A stretch of DNA of 64,000 nt from DATAEU01 sp046724395 (GTDB lineage Bacteria > Actinomycetota > UBA4738 > HRBIN12), in NCBI GenBank assembly GCA_046724395.1, contig JBKOWM010000020.1, positions 1 to 64,000 on the forward strand, given 5' to 3'. Below the pieces are notes generated by a model that saw only the letters and a program-made list of their open reading frames with translations, ran no database searches and was not told the DNA's origin. The position numbers were made by a program, and so were the translations under genes. Below are positions 44,085 to 51,651 of this stretch, piece by piece (positions within the stretch are counted from its first letter, which is position 1; each line of letters starts with the position of its first letter).

Positions 44085-44726
44085 GTGGGCGCGGCGGCTG
44101 AGGTGCGAGCGCTCCTCGAGGGCATTCTCGCCGGTCTCGGAATCGCGGTGCCCGTCGGCCCGATCGCCGTCCTGCTCGTCGACATGTCGATGCGTCGCGG
44201 GTTCGCGCACGCGGTGCCGGCCGCGATCGGCACGGCGAGCGCGGATCTGATGTACGCGACCGTTGCCGCCGTCCTGGGATCCGCCGCTGCCGCGGCGCTC
44301 GAACCCCTCGAGGAACCGCTCCAGGGGGTAAGCGTCCTCGTACTGCTAGCGATCGCCGGTATTCGGACGTGGCAACTGCTGCGCCGACCGCTATCCGGAG
44401 CATCGCAGCCCCCGCAGGATCGCCGCTCGGAACGGGGAGGCGTGTCGACCTTCCTCGCGTTCCTCGGGCTGACGCTCCTGAACCCGGTCACGGTCGCGTA
44501 CTTCGCGGCGCTGATCCTCGGGCTGCAGGCCGAGGCGCTCATCGGCCCGGACGCGAAGGCGCTCTTCGTGGTCGGGGCGTTCGCGGCGTCGGCGGCGTGG
44601 CAGCTCACCCTGGTTGGCGCGGGCGGACTCCTCCATCACCGCCTGCCCCAGAACGCGACGCTCGTGACGGGCCTCGCCGGCAACGCAGTGATCGTGTTGC
44701 TCGCGATCAGGCTGGCGCTCGACTGA
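44085..44726 (+). CDS. LysE/RhtB-family exporter
   Basis: A 213-residue membrane protein with about six helices and the family signature VPVGPIAVLLVDMSMRRGFA near the N-terminus. GLTLLNPVTVAYFAALILG fits the second conserved block. Members export amino acids such as lysine, threonine or homoserine; the substrate is unknown. The start is the GTG at 44085. Its last 20 bases overlap the convergent leucine dehydrogenase-type gene. Confidence 0.83.
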   Translation: MGAAAEVRALLEGILAGLGIAVPVGPIAVLLVDMSMRRGFAHAVPAAIGTASADLMYATVAAVLGSAAAAALEPLEEPLQGVSVLVLLAIAGIRTWQLLRRPLSGASQPPQDRRSERGGVSTFLAFLGLTLLNPVTVAYFAALILGLQAEALIGPDAKALFVVGAFAASAAWQLTLVGAGGLLHHRLPQNATLVTGLAGNAVIVLLAIRLALD

Positions 44727-45759
44727 GCCGCTCGCGAACCATGACTTCGGCGGCCTCCGACGTCGAGACGCCGTCGGCGTCGGCCCGGCGGAACACGTCC
44801 GCAAGGGTGCCGCCGATTTCTCGGATTCGGTCGTCCCGCCGGGCCTGGTCCTCCCCCAGTAGCTCAAGCGAGGCCAGGTGGATGATGCCGCCGGCGTTGA
44901 CGACGAAATCGGGGGCGTACAGGACGCCGCGCTCGGCGAAGCGGTCGGCGTCCCTCGGCGAGACGAGCTGGTTGTTGGCCGCACCGGCGACGATGCGACA
45001 CCGCAGCCGGGCGATCGTCTCGGCGGACAGCACGCCGCCGGTCGCGCACGGCGAGAAGACGTCGCACTCGCTCGAGAGGGCGTCCTCGGCCGCGACCGCC
45101 GTGGCGCCGATCTCGGCGGACGCGCGCTCTGCTCGCGCCTGATCGACGTCGGCCACGGCGACCTTGGCGCCCGCGTCGGACAGGCGGCGGGCGAGCGGCT
45201 GGCCGACGGCACCAACGCCCTGCACCACGACCGAGCGGTCGTCGAGTCCCGGCGTCCCAAAGACGTGCTCGACGCTGGCCGCGATGGCGTGGAACACACC
45301 GTCTGCGGTCGCCGGAGCGGAGCTGCCCGAGCCGCCCGCTGCCTCCGTTCTCCCGAACACCGAGGAGCACCGGCGCCCGATAACGTCCATGTCCTCGGGC
45401 GACGTGTTCATGTCGCACGCCGTCCAGTACGTACCGTGCAGCGATTCGACGAGGTCGGCGTAGCGGAGCAGGAGACGCTCCCGTCGCTCACCGGCGGGCA
45501 GCTCCGAGACCGCGATCACGGCCTTTCCACCGCCGAGCGGCAGACCGGCGACCGCGTTCTTGCGCGTCATGGCGCCGGACAGTCGCAGCCCGTCCCCCAG
45601 GGCGTCGGCCGGCGTCTCGTAGACCTTCATGCGCGTCCCGCCGGCGCCGGGTCCGAGGGCGGTGGAATGAACGCACACGAACATCCACGCATCGAGCTCG
45701 GCGTCGAAGGCAAGCGCGACCTCCTCGCCGTCCCAGACGCTGAGGAGTTGCTCGAACAC
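44707..45759 (-). CDS. Glu/Leu/Phe/Val dehydrogenase (leucine dehydrogenase type)
   Basis: A 350-residue NAD-dependent amino acid dehydrogenase. STALGPGAGGTRMKVYETPA, GLPLGGGKAVIAVSEL (catalytic Lys), YWTACDMNTSPEDM (catalytic Asp) and a Rossmann segment VVVQGVGAVGQPLARRLSDA are all present. The 350-residue length matches leucine/valine/phenylalanine dehydrogenases rather than glutamate dehydrogenase. It deaminates branched-chain or aromatic amino acids to keto acids. Confidence 0.88.
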   Translation of the reverse strand: MFEQLLSVWDGEEVALAFDAELDAWMFVCVHSTALGPGAGGTRMKVYETPADALGDGLRLSGAMTRKNAVAGLPLGGGKAVIAVSELPAGERRERLLLRYADLVESLHGTYWTACDMNTSPEDMDVIGRRCSSVFGRTEAAGGSGSSAPATADGVFHAIAASVEHVFGTPGLDDRSVVVQGVGAVGQPLARRLSDAGAKVAVADVDQARAERASAEIGATAVAAEDALSSECDVFSPCATGGVLSAETIARLRCRIVAGAANNQLVSPRDADRFAERGVLYAPDFVVNAGGIIHLASLELLGEDQARRDDRIREIGGTLADVFRRADADGVSTSEAAEVMVRERLSRAPA

Positions 45760-45761
45760 GC

Positions 45762-45905
45762 CTACGACTGCGACGTCTCGATATGGATCGGCTGCGTCCC
45801 CGCGGTCGCGCGCTTGGCCTTCTTCTCGGCGCGCTTCTGCTTCAGGTTCTTCTGAGCCGTGCGTTTGACGTGCTTCTCCCCGCCCTTGTCCTTGCCGTGC
45901 GGCAA
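45762..45905 (-). CDS. 47-residue lysine-rich protein
   Basis: Starts at TTG 45905, six bases after GGAGGT. The sequence is strongly basic (KHVKRTAQKNLKQKRAEKKA), predicted helical, with a short polar tail (IHIETSQS). It may bind RNA or ribosomes. The stop lies 2 bases before the start of the leucine dehydrogenase-type gene, so the pair is probably one transcript. No family is assigned. Confidence 0.55.
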   Translation of the reverse strand: MPHGKDKGGEKHVKRTAQKNLKQKRAEKKAKRATAGTQPIHIETSQS

Positions 45906-45976
45906 CGCCTTCACCTCCGTTCCTGGTCCCACGGCATGATGCCGCTCGTGCCGACGTCCGACAAGGAACGGCCCGT

Positions 45977-46393
45977 CTACCAGGTGTCGTCGAGCCCGAC
46001 CCAGTCGCGGAACTGTTCCTTTCCGCCGCGGATCGCCCAGTCGGAGTCGACCGTCAACTTGCTCGAGATCCCGCCGCGTGGACGCGTCTCGAAGACCAGC
46101 CGGAGCCGCACCGGCTGGTACACCAGGATGAGGTGTTCGTACACGACGTCGAGAAAGCGCTCGTACGAGACCGCGGTGTCCCTCCACTGATACAGGTATT
46201 CCTTTAGTGACTTCAGCTCGATGACGCTCTCGTTCGGATAAAACGTGACGTACAGCGTCCCGAAGTCGGGCTGGGCACGCGCGCCCAGAAATGTGACCTC
46301 CGGCGCCTTGTGCTTGAGCTCCATGGCGCCACCGGGGTTCGGAAGTGCCTTGAGGACGAAAGGATCGATGTCGTCGTAGCGCTTGGCGCTCAT
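45977..46393 (-). CDS. QueF-like T-fold protein without the catalytic cysteine
   Basis: A 138-residue protein with the unimodular QueF layout: QPDFGTLYVTFYPNESVIEL, then KSLKEYLYQWRDTAVSYERF, the substrate-binding Glu and the ES/EL-KSLK block. In true QueF the segment before QPDF reads LCPVTG with the nucleophilic Cys. Here it reads FLGARA, so the thioimide-forming residue is Leu or Gly and nitrile reduction should not occur. No other queuosine genes are nearby. A binding or regulatory role, or a different chemistry on a pterin or purine-like ligand, is inferred. Confidence 0.75.
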   Translation of the reverse strand: MSAKRYDDIDPFVLKALPNPGGAMELKHKAPEVTFLGARAQPDFGTLYVTFYPNESVIELKSLKEYLYQWRDTAVSYERFLDVVYEHLILVYQPVRLRLVFETRPRGGISSKLTVDSDWAIRGGKEQFRDWVGLDDTW

Positions 46394-46546
46394 ACAACGA
46401 CCGTAGGCGCCGGGCGAGCTCGAGGCAAGCGGGTCCGGCACGAACGCGGTTCGGCGTCGACGAGCGAGGGCGCGGATCAGCCGCAGTCGGTTGGCCCTGC
46501 CGGAGGGGTCACGCGGCCCGGCGTCGGCGAGGTGACCTAAGGCAGG

Positions 46547-47206
46547 CTAGACGAGGTCACGCACCGCGTCGCGAACATCCTTTCGGATGCCCGAGACGAA
46601 CGGGACCTCCGCCTTGGTGAAGCGGCGCGCCTCGGCCTCGCGTAGTCGGCGGATGCAATCGACGATACGGCCGAGATCGTCCGCTTCGAAGGCCAGGATC
46701 CATTCCCAGTCGTTGATGCCGAAGGCGCTCGTCGTGTTGGCCAGCACGTCAGGGAACTCGCGGCCGATCACGCCGTGCTCGCGCAGGAGCGCGGCTCGCT
46801 CGTCGCGCGGCAGCAAATACCACTCGGGCGTACGGACGAACGGGTAGACCGAGACGTACCGCCTCGGTGCGTCGCCCCTCACGAACGCGGGTGCGTGGTC
46901 GGGGGTGAACTCTGCGGGCTTGACGACCCCCATGAAGGACCACGTCATTTCTAGCGCCCGGCCGAGCGCCGTCCGTCGGAAGCGGACGATCGCGTCCTGC
47001 ACCGCGTCCGCCGTCGGCGAAACGAGCCACAGCATCACGTCGGCATCGGCGCGGAACCCGACCGTCGAGTACACGCCGCGCACCGAGACGTCGTCGGACA
47101 CTTCCTTGAAGAGGTTCTCGACCTCCTGTGCGGCGTCGTCCGGATCCAGCTCGATATCGGGATCCGCTGCGAACACGGGGTACACCGCGTACAGCGATTC
47201 GCTCAT
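46547..47206 (-). CDS. hemQ: Coproheme decarboxylase (chlorite dismutase family)
   Basis: A 219-residue enzyme (ChdC) for the last step of the coproporphyrin pathway, converting coproheme to heme b. The motif RRYVSVYPFVRTPEWYLLP places the likely catalytic tyrosine at Y121, and REHGVIGREF supplies the likely axial His144. The rest is the double ferredoxin-like fold typical of actinobacterial HemQ. Its ATG overlaps the hemY stop by four bases, and it ends the hemE-hemH-hemY-hemQ operon. Confidence 0.93.
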   Translation of the reverse strand: MSESLYAVYPVFAADPDIELDPDDAAQEVENLFKEVSDDVSVRGVYSTVGFRADADVMLWLVSPTADAVQDAIVRFRRTALGRALEMTWSFMGVVKPAEFTPDHAPAFVRGDAPRRYVSVYPFVRTPEWYLLPRDERAALLREHGVIGREFPDVLANTTSAFGINDWEWILAFEADDLGRIVDCIRRLREAEARRFTKAEVPFVSGIRKDVRDAVRDLV

Positions 47207-48603
47207 CGCACCCGCTCTCCTTCGAATCGATCGGCCCGACCGGCCAAGAACGCGGCGACTCGGTCCGCCGCCACGGCACCCTGACGAACGGCGTCGGGAA
47301 CGCCGGCGCCGCGATACGCCTGCCCCGCGAGGACGAGACCCTCGGGAAGCGACTGCTCGATCCGCTCGACGCGCTCCAGATGCCCGACCACGTACTGCGG
47401 CATCGCCGCGGGCCATCGCACCACGGCCGAGGCCTCCGGGCGCTCGGGCAGCGGCAGCAGGGCCGCGAGCTGCCGCGCTACTCCATCGACGATGTCGTCG
47501 TCCGGCTGGGCGACGAGGTCCTCGACGCCGGCGGCGCCGACGAAGCACCGCACGACGGCTCGGGAGCCGAACGACGGATCGGGCCATTTCCTGGACACGA
47601 TCGTGCACGCGGTCATGGCCAGGCGGCCCCGCGGAACGACGAACCCCGACGAGTCGGGGAGCGGGTCGTTCGTTCCCTCGCCGTACACGAGCTGGACGAC
47701 GGCCGTGTCGACGTGCCGGATCGCTTGCAGCTCCGGCGCCGCCGCGGGGGCGACGTGCGCGAGCAGGCGCGCCGTCGCAAACGCGGGCGAGGTGACGACG
47801 ACGGCGTCGGCGTCGATGTCGCCGTCCGGCGCCGACACCACGTATGAGTCACCGGATCGCCGCAGTGATGTTGCGGGCGCTCCCGTGCGAATCCGTGCCG
47901 CGCCGATTCGGGCACCGAGCGCCGAAGGAAGGCGCCCGAGCCCGCCGCGCAGTCGGACGAACATGGGAACCGGCGTTGCGCGCCGGGACGCGGCGACCGC
48001 GGCCCGCGCCCCCCTCAGGAGGCTGCCGTGTTCGCGCTCCCAGTCGGCGAGCACCGGAAACGTCGCCCGAACGCCGAGCCGGTCGACGTCCCCCGCGAAC
48101 AGTCCTCCGAGCAGGGGCGCCACGAGCGCGTCGGTTGCCTCGTCCCCGATCCGGCGGCGGAGCAGCGCACCGAGGGACTCGTCGCCGTGGTCGGCGCGAG
48201 GCTTCGTTATGAGATCGAGCGCCGCTCGAAGCTTTCCTCGCTGTGACATTCCGGGCCATCGCCACAGCTCGAGCGGATCGGTCGGTATACCGAACGGACC
48301 CGACGGGAACGGAACGAGCCCGCGGCGGGTGAATAGGTGCGTCCGCGACGTCGCCGCCGGAAGGAGATCCGCGCCCATCCCGAGCTCGCGAACGAGATCG
48401 ACGGCCCACGGCTTGCGGAACAGAAGTGAATCGGGACCCGCCTCGACCTGCACGCCGGCCACTTCGATCGACGCGATCTTGCCGCCGATTCGTCCATCCC
48501 TCTCGAGGACAACGACATCGGCCTCGGGGTCTGCAGTCCGGATCCGATGGGCGGCGACGAGACCGGAAATGCCCGCGCCCACGACGACGATGCGCCCGCT
48601 CAC
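47203..48603 (-). CDS. hemY: Coproporphyrinogen III oxidase, HemY/CgoX type
   Basis: A 466-residue FAD enzyme that oxidises coproporphyrinogen III (or protoporphyrinogen IX). The dinucleotide motif VVVGAGISGLVAAHRIR is at the N-terminus, followed by ERDGRIGGKIASIEVAG and EAGPDSLLFRKPWA. The C-terminal VLAGQAYRGAGVPDAVRQGA is the second FAD region. Company with hemQ and a coproporphyrin-type ferrochelatase favours the coproporphyrin substrate. The start is GTG 48603, in a 4-base overlap with the hemH stop. Confidence 0.93.
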   Translation of the reverse strand: MSGRIVVVGAGISGLVAAHRIRTADPEADVVVLERDGRIGGKIASIEVAGVQVEAGPDSLLFRKPWAVDLVRELGMGADLLPAATSRTHLFTRRGLVPFPSGPFGIPTDPLELWRWPGMSQRGKLRAALDLITKPRADHGDESLGALLRRRIGDEATDALVAPLLGGLFAGDVDRLGVRATFPVLADWEREHGSLLRGARAAVAASRRATPVPMFVRLRGGLGRLPSALGARIGAARIRTGAPATSLRRSGDSYVVSAPDGDIDADAVVVTSPAFATARLLAHVAPAAAPELQAIRHVDTAVVQLVYGEGTNDPLPDSSGFVVPRGRLAMTACTIVSRKWPDPSFGSRAVVRCFVGAAGVEDLVAQPDDDIVDGVARQLAALLPLPERPEASAVVRWPAAMPQYVVGHLERVERIEQSLPEGLVLAGQAYRGAGVPDAVRQGAVAADRVAAFLAGRADRFEGERVR

Positions 48604-49577
48604 CCTCCGAACTCCTCGACGAACGCACGACGCGCGACGTTTGCTAGGACGCGCACGAACTCCGGGTCCGCGTTCGGCATCTGGGTGCGAGCGAACGCCA
48701 TCCCCGCATCCTCGGCGACCTGCCGCGCCTCGATGTCGACGTCGTAGAGGATCTCGAGGTGGTCCGCCACGAAGCCGGCAGGGCACACGACGATGCCGCC
48801 TCGTCCGGAGCCGCCCAGATCGGCGATGACGTCTTCGAGCGGCGGCCCCCACCATGGGTCGGACGTCCGCCCCGCACTCTGCCAGGCCGTCGTCCAGTCG
48901 GTCACCCCAGTGCTGAGCGCGACGAGCTCGGCTGTCTCGCGCAGGCCCGCGTGGTATCGGCACCCCGTCTTGCAGAGGTCGGCGTCGCAGGACTTGCACC
49001 GCCGTGATCCGTCGTCGTCCGTACGCACCGGAAGGCTGTGCGCCGAGAAGACGACCGCGGTGGCGTCCCGGACATCGTCCGGGATCATGGCGAGCGCGGC
49101 CGTAACGCGACTCGACAGGAATCGGACGAAGGCGGGCTCGTCGTGGAAACTCCGGACGAACGCGAACGCCGGACCCTCGCCGCCGGCGGCCTCGCGGACG
49201 CGGTCGATGTACGTCTCCACCGACATCCCGGACCAGTGTGGAGCCATCACGACGCCGACGGCCCGTTCGATGCCCTCGGTCGTCATGGTCTCGACCGTCT
49301 CGTGGATGAACGGCGGCGAGTGCTTCATCCCGAGGTACGCCACGTAGTCGTCGTCCTCGGTCTCGTTCAGCACGCGCTCGAGTCCCGCGGCCTGCTCGCG
49401 CGTGATGTCGAGCAGCGGGAAGCGATTGCCGATCGCGGCGTACCGCTCGCGAAGCTCGGCGAGCTGCTCGGGCGCCGGCGGGCGGCCCCCACGGATGTCG
49501 GTGTAGTAGCGCTCGACGTCGTCCGGCCCGCTCGCAGTGCCGTACGCCATCACCAGGACGCCGATCGGCCCGTTCAC
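48600..49577 (-). CDS. hemH: Ferrochelatase (coproporphyrin type), with a four-cysteine insert
   Basis: A 325-residue enzyme that inserts iron into coproporphyrin III. GVLVMAYGTASGPDDVERYY, MKHSPPFIHETVETM and FSAHSLPVR (His180, catalytic) are family motifs. Just after the His is an unusual cluster, CKSCDADLCKTGC (Cys194, 197, 202, 206), that could bind [2Fe-2S] or zinc. Actinobacterial ferrochelatases do carry [2Fe-2S] clusters, but the known ligands are mostly C-terminal. The start is GTG 49577, overlapping the hemE stop. Confidence 0.93.
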   Translation of the reverse strand: MNGPIGVLVMAYGTASGPDDVERYYTDIRGGRPPAPEQLAELRERYAAIGNRFPLLDITREQAAGLERVLNETEDDDYVAYLGMKHSPPFIHETVETMTTEGIERAVGVVMAPHWSGMSVETYIDRVREAAGGEGPAFAFVRSFHDEPAFVRFLSSRVTAALAMIPDDVRDATAVVFSAHSLPVRTDDDGSRRCKSCDADLCKTGCRYHAGLRETAELVALSTGVTDWTTAWQSAGRTSDPWWGPPLEDVIADLGGSGRGGIVVCPAGFVADHLEILYDVDIEARQVAEDAGMAFARTQMPNADPEFVRVLANVARRAFVEEFGG

Positions 49578-50617
49578 ACCGCGGTCCGCTCGCTCTCGAT
49601 GTGCACTAGATCGACGACGCGCTGGACGTTCTCCACCGGCGTGTGCGGCAGCACGCCGTGCCCAAGGTTGAAGACGTGCCCGTCGCGTCCGCCGGCGCGC
49701 TTCAGGACGCGCCGGGCATCGTCGGCGAGCGACTCCCACGGTCCGAGGAGCGCCACGGGGTCGAGATTCCCCTGCACGGCGCGGTCCGGGCCGATCCGCT
49801 CCCACGCGACGTCGAGCGGCACGCGCCAGTCCACGCCGATGGCATCGCCACCCGCCCGGCGCATCGCGCCGAGCAGCTCGCCGGTTCCGACGCCGAAGTG
49901 AATGGTCGGCACCCCGAGTGCCGACAGGCGGTCGAAGAGGGATCGCATGACCGGCTGCACGCGGGCGACGTAGTCGTCGACGGAGACGGATCCGACCCAG
50001 CTGTCGAAGACCTGCACGGCCTGGACACCGGCCTCGATCTGCCGGCGCAGGTGCGCAACGGTGAGATCACCAAGCCACTCGAGGAGCGACCGCCAGGTGT
50101 CCGAGTCGGATCGCATGAACGCGCGCGTTCGGTCGTGCGTGCGCGAGGGGCCGCCGTCGACGAGATATGCGGCCAGCGTGAATGGCGCGCCGGCAAAGCC
50201 GATGAGCGGGACGTCGAGCTCCTTGCGCAAGAGGCGCACCGCCTCGAGGACGTACGGAACCTCCGCCTCCGGTTCGAGCCGACGCAATCGCGCGACGTCC
50301 GCGCGCGATCGAAGCGGCTCGGCGACGACGGGTCCAGTCCCGGGCTCGACTCGGACGTCGACACCGAGCGCCTCGACCGGCACCATGATGTCGGAGAACA
50401 GGATCGCGGCGTCGAATTCGAATCGGCGCAGCGGCTGCATCGTGATCTCGACGGCGAGATCCGGGTGCCTGACGGCCTCGAGAATGTCGTCGTTCCGACG
50501 CAGCTCTCGGTATTCGGGGAGGTACCTGCCGGCCTGCCGCATGAACCACACCGGCGTGCGGTCGACCGACTGCCGCCGGCACGCGCGCAGGAACCGATCG
50601 TTCACGGGGGGCGACAT
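49574..50617 (-). CDS. hemE: Uroporphyrinogen decarboxylase
   Basis: A 347-residue enzyme that removes four acetate carboxyls to give coproporphyrinogen III. PVWFMRQAGRYLPEYREL is the N-terminal signature with substrate-binding arginines. FSDIMVPVEALGVDV contains the catalytic Asp. GFAGAPFTLAAYLVDGG and NLGHGVLPHTPVENVQ complete the pattern. The ATG at 50617 is chosen, as upstream in-frame codons are not conserved. It is the first gene of the minus-strand heme operon. Confidence 0.95.
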   Translation of the reverse strand: MSPPVNDRFLRACRRQSVDRTPVWFMRQAGRYLPEYRELRRNDDILEAVRHPDLAVEITMQPLRRFEFDAAILFSDIMVPVEALGVDVRVEPGTGPVVAEPLRSRADVARLRRLEPEAEVPYVLEAVRLLRKELDVPLIGFAGAPFTLAAYLVDGGPSRTHDRTRAFMRSDSDTWRSLLEWLGDLTVAHLRRQIEAGVQAVQVFDSWVGSVSVDDYVARVQPVMRSLFDRLSALGVPTIHFGVGTGELLGAMRRAGGDAIGVDWRVPLDVAWERIGPDRAVQGNLDPVALLGPWESLADDARRVLKRAGGRDGHVFNLGHGVLPHTPVENVQRVVDLVHIESERTAV

Positions 50618-50674
50618 CACCACGCCCAGCATACGAACAGGCATGCGAAGCGGCCCAGCTCTTACGATCCCGGC

Positions 50675-51514
50675 GTGGATCACCGGCGCGCGCTCGACGA
50701 TCTCGTCGCCTGGGCGTCCTCGAACGACAACATCCGCCTCCTCGTGCTGACCGGATCACTGGCTCGAAACCCCGAGGAGTCCGATCCGCTGTCCGACGTC
50801 GACGTCGAGTTGTACGTGCGCCAGCCCGCGACGCTCCTGGAATCGCGGTACTGGTACTCAACTTTCGGCGACGTCCTGGCCGTGGAGGAACTCGAGAACG
50901 AGGGATGGCACCCGACGCGGCTCGTGTACTACGTCGACGGCAAGATCGACTTCATGATCGCCCCGGTGAACGCCCTCGACCAGGGCGTTTCGTACGTCCG
51001 CGGCTTCCGCGTGCTGATCGACAAGGACGGGCTCGGCGCGCGGCTGAGCGGCGACGCGGCGAGCGCGACGCCGCCGACGGCAGAGGAGTTCCGCAGGTGC
51101 GTCGACTGGTTCGCCGCGGCCGCGATCATGACCGCCAAGGCCGTCGTGCGGGACGAGCCGTGGATGGCCAAGCGTCGCGACGAGGACCTCAAAGAGGAGC
51201 TGCTGCGGATGACCGAGTGGGATCACCGCTCGAGGCATGGATGGGGGTTCGACACCTGGCACCTCGGCGTTCACATGCGTACATGGATGGACGCCGACGT
51301 CCAGGCATCGCTCGAGCGCTGTTGGGGGCGGTTCGCGCTCGGGGAGACGGCGGCCGCGCTGGAGGCGTCAATTCGACTGTTCGAGCGCCTGGGGCGCCGG
51401 ACCGCGAACGCGCTCGGCGTAGGCGGCTTCGACCTGCGGCCGGTTCGGACGGAAGTCGACCGCATCCTTCTCCTTCCTCGGCAACTTCCTCGGCATTCCC
51501 CGGGGCCGCCGTGA
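50675..51514 (+). CDS. Aminoglycoside 6-adenylyltransferase-like nucleotidyltransferase
   Basis: A 279-residue protein with LLVLTGSLARNPEESDPLSD then VDVELY: the G-S motif and the D-x-D metal pair. The helical C-terminal half contains AKRRDEDLKEELLRMTEWDH and GWGFDTWHLGVHMRTWMD, as in the streptomycin 6-adenylyltransferase family. Environmental members often have no demonstrated resistance role, so the substrate is unknown. The start is GTG 50675, divergent from hemE with 57 bases between starts. Confidence 0.8.
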   Translation: MDHRRALDDLVAWASSNDNIRLLVLTGSLARNPEESDPLSDVDVELYVRQPATLLESRYWYSTFGDVLAVEELENEGWHPTRLVYYVDGKIDFMIAPVNALDQGVSYVRGFRVLIDKDGLGARLSGDAASATPPTAEEFRRCVDWFAAAAIMTAKAVVRDEPWMAKRRDEDLKEELLRMTEWDHRSRHGWGFDTWHLGVHMRTWMDADVQASLERCWGRFALGETAAALEASIRLFERLGRRTANALGVGGFDLRPVRTEVDRILLLPRQLPRHSPGPP

Positions 51515-51651
51515 GGGGTCCGCGCCAACCCGCGGCTCAGGCGGCCCCGGCCGGGGCGGCGGACCGGTAGGTAACCTCCGGGAGCCCGTCCGATGACGCA
51601 ACGTCGTCGCCGACTTTCGCTCTGTGTCCAGACGGTGTAGACCTTCTGCGC

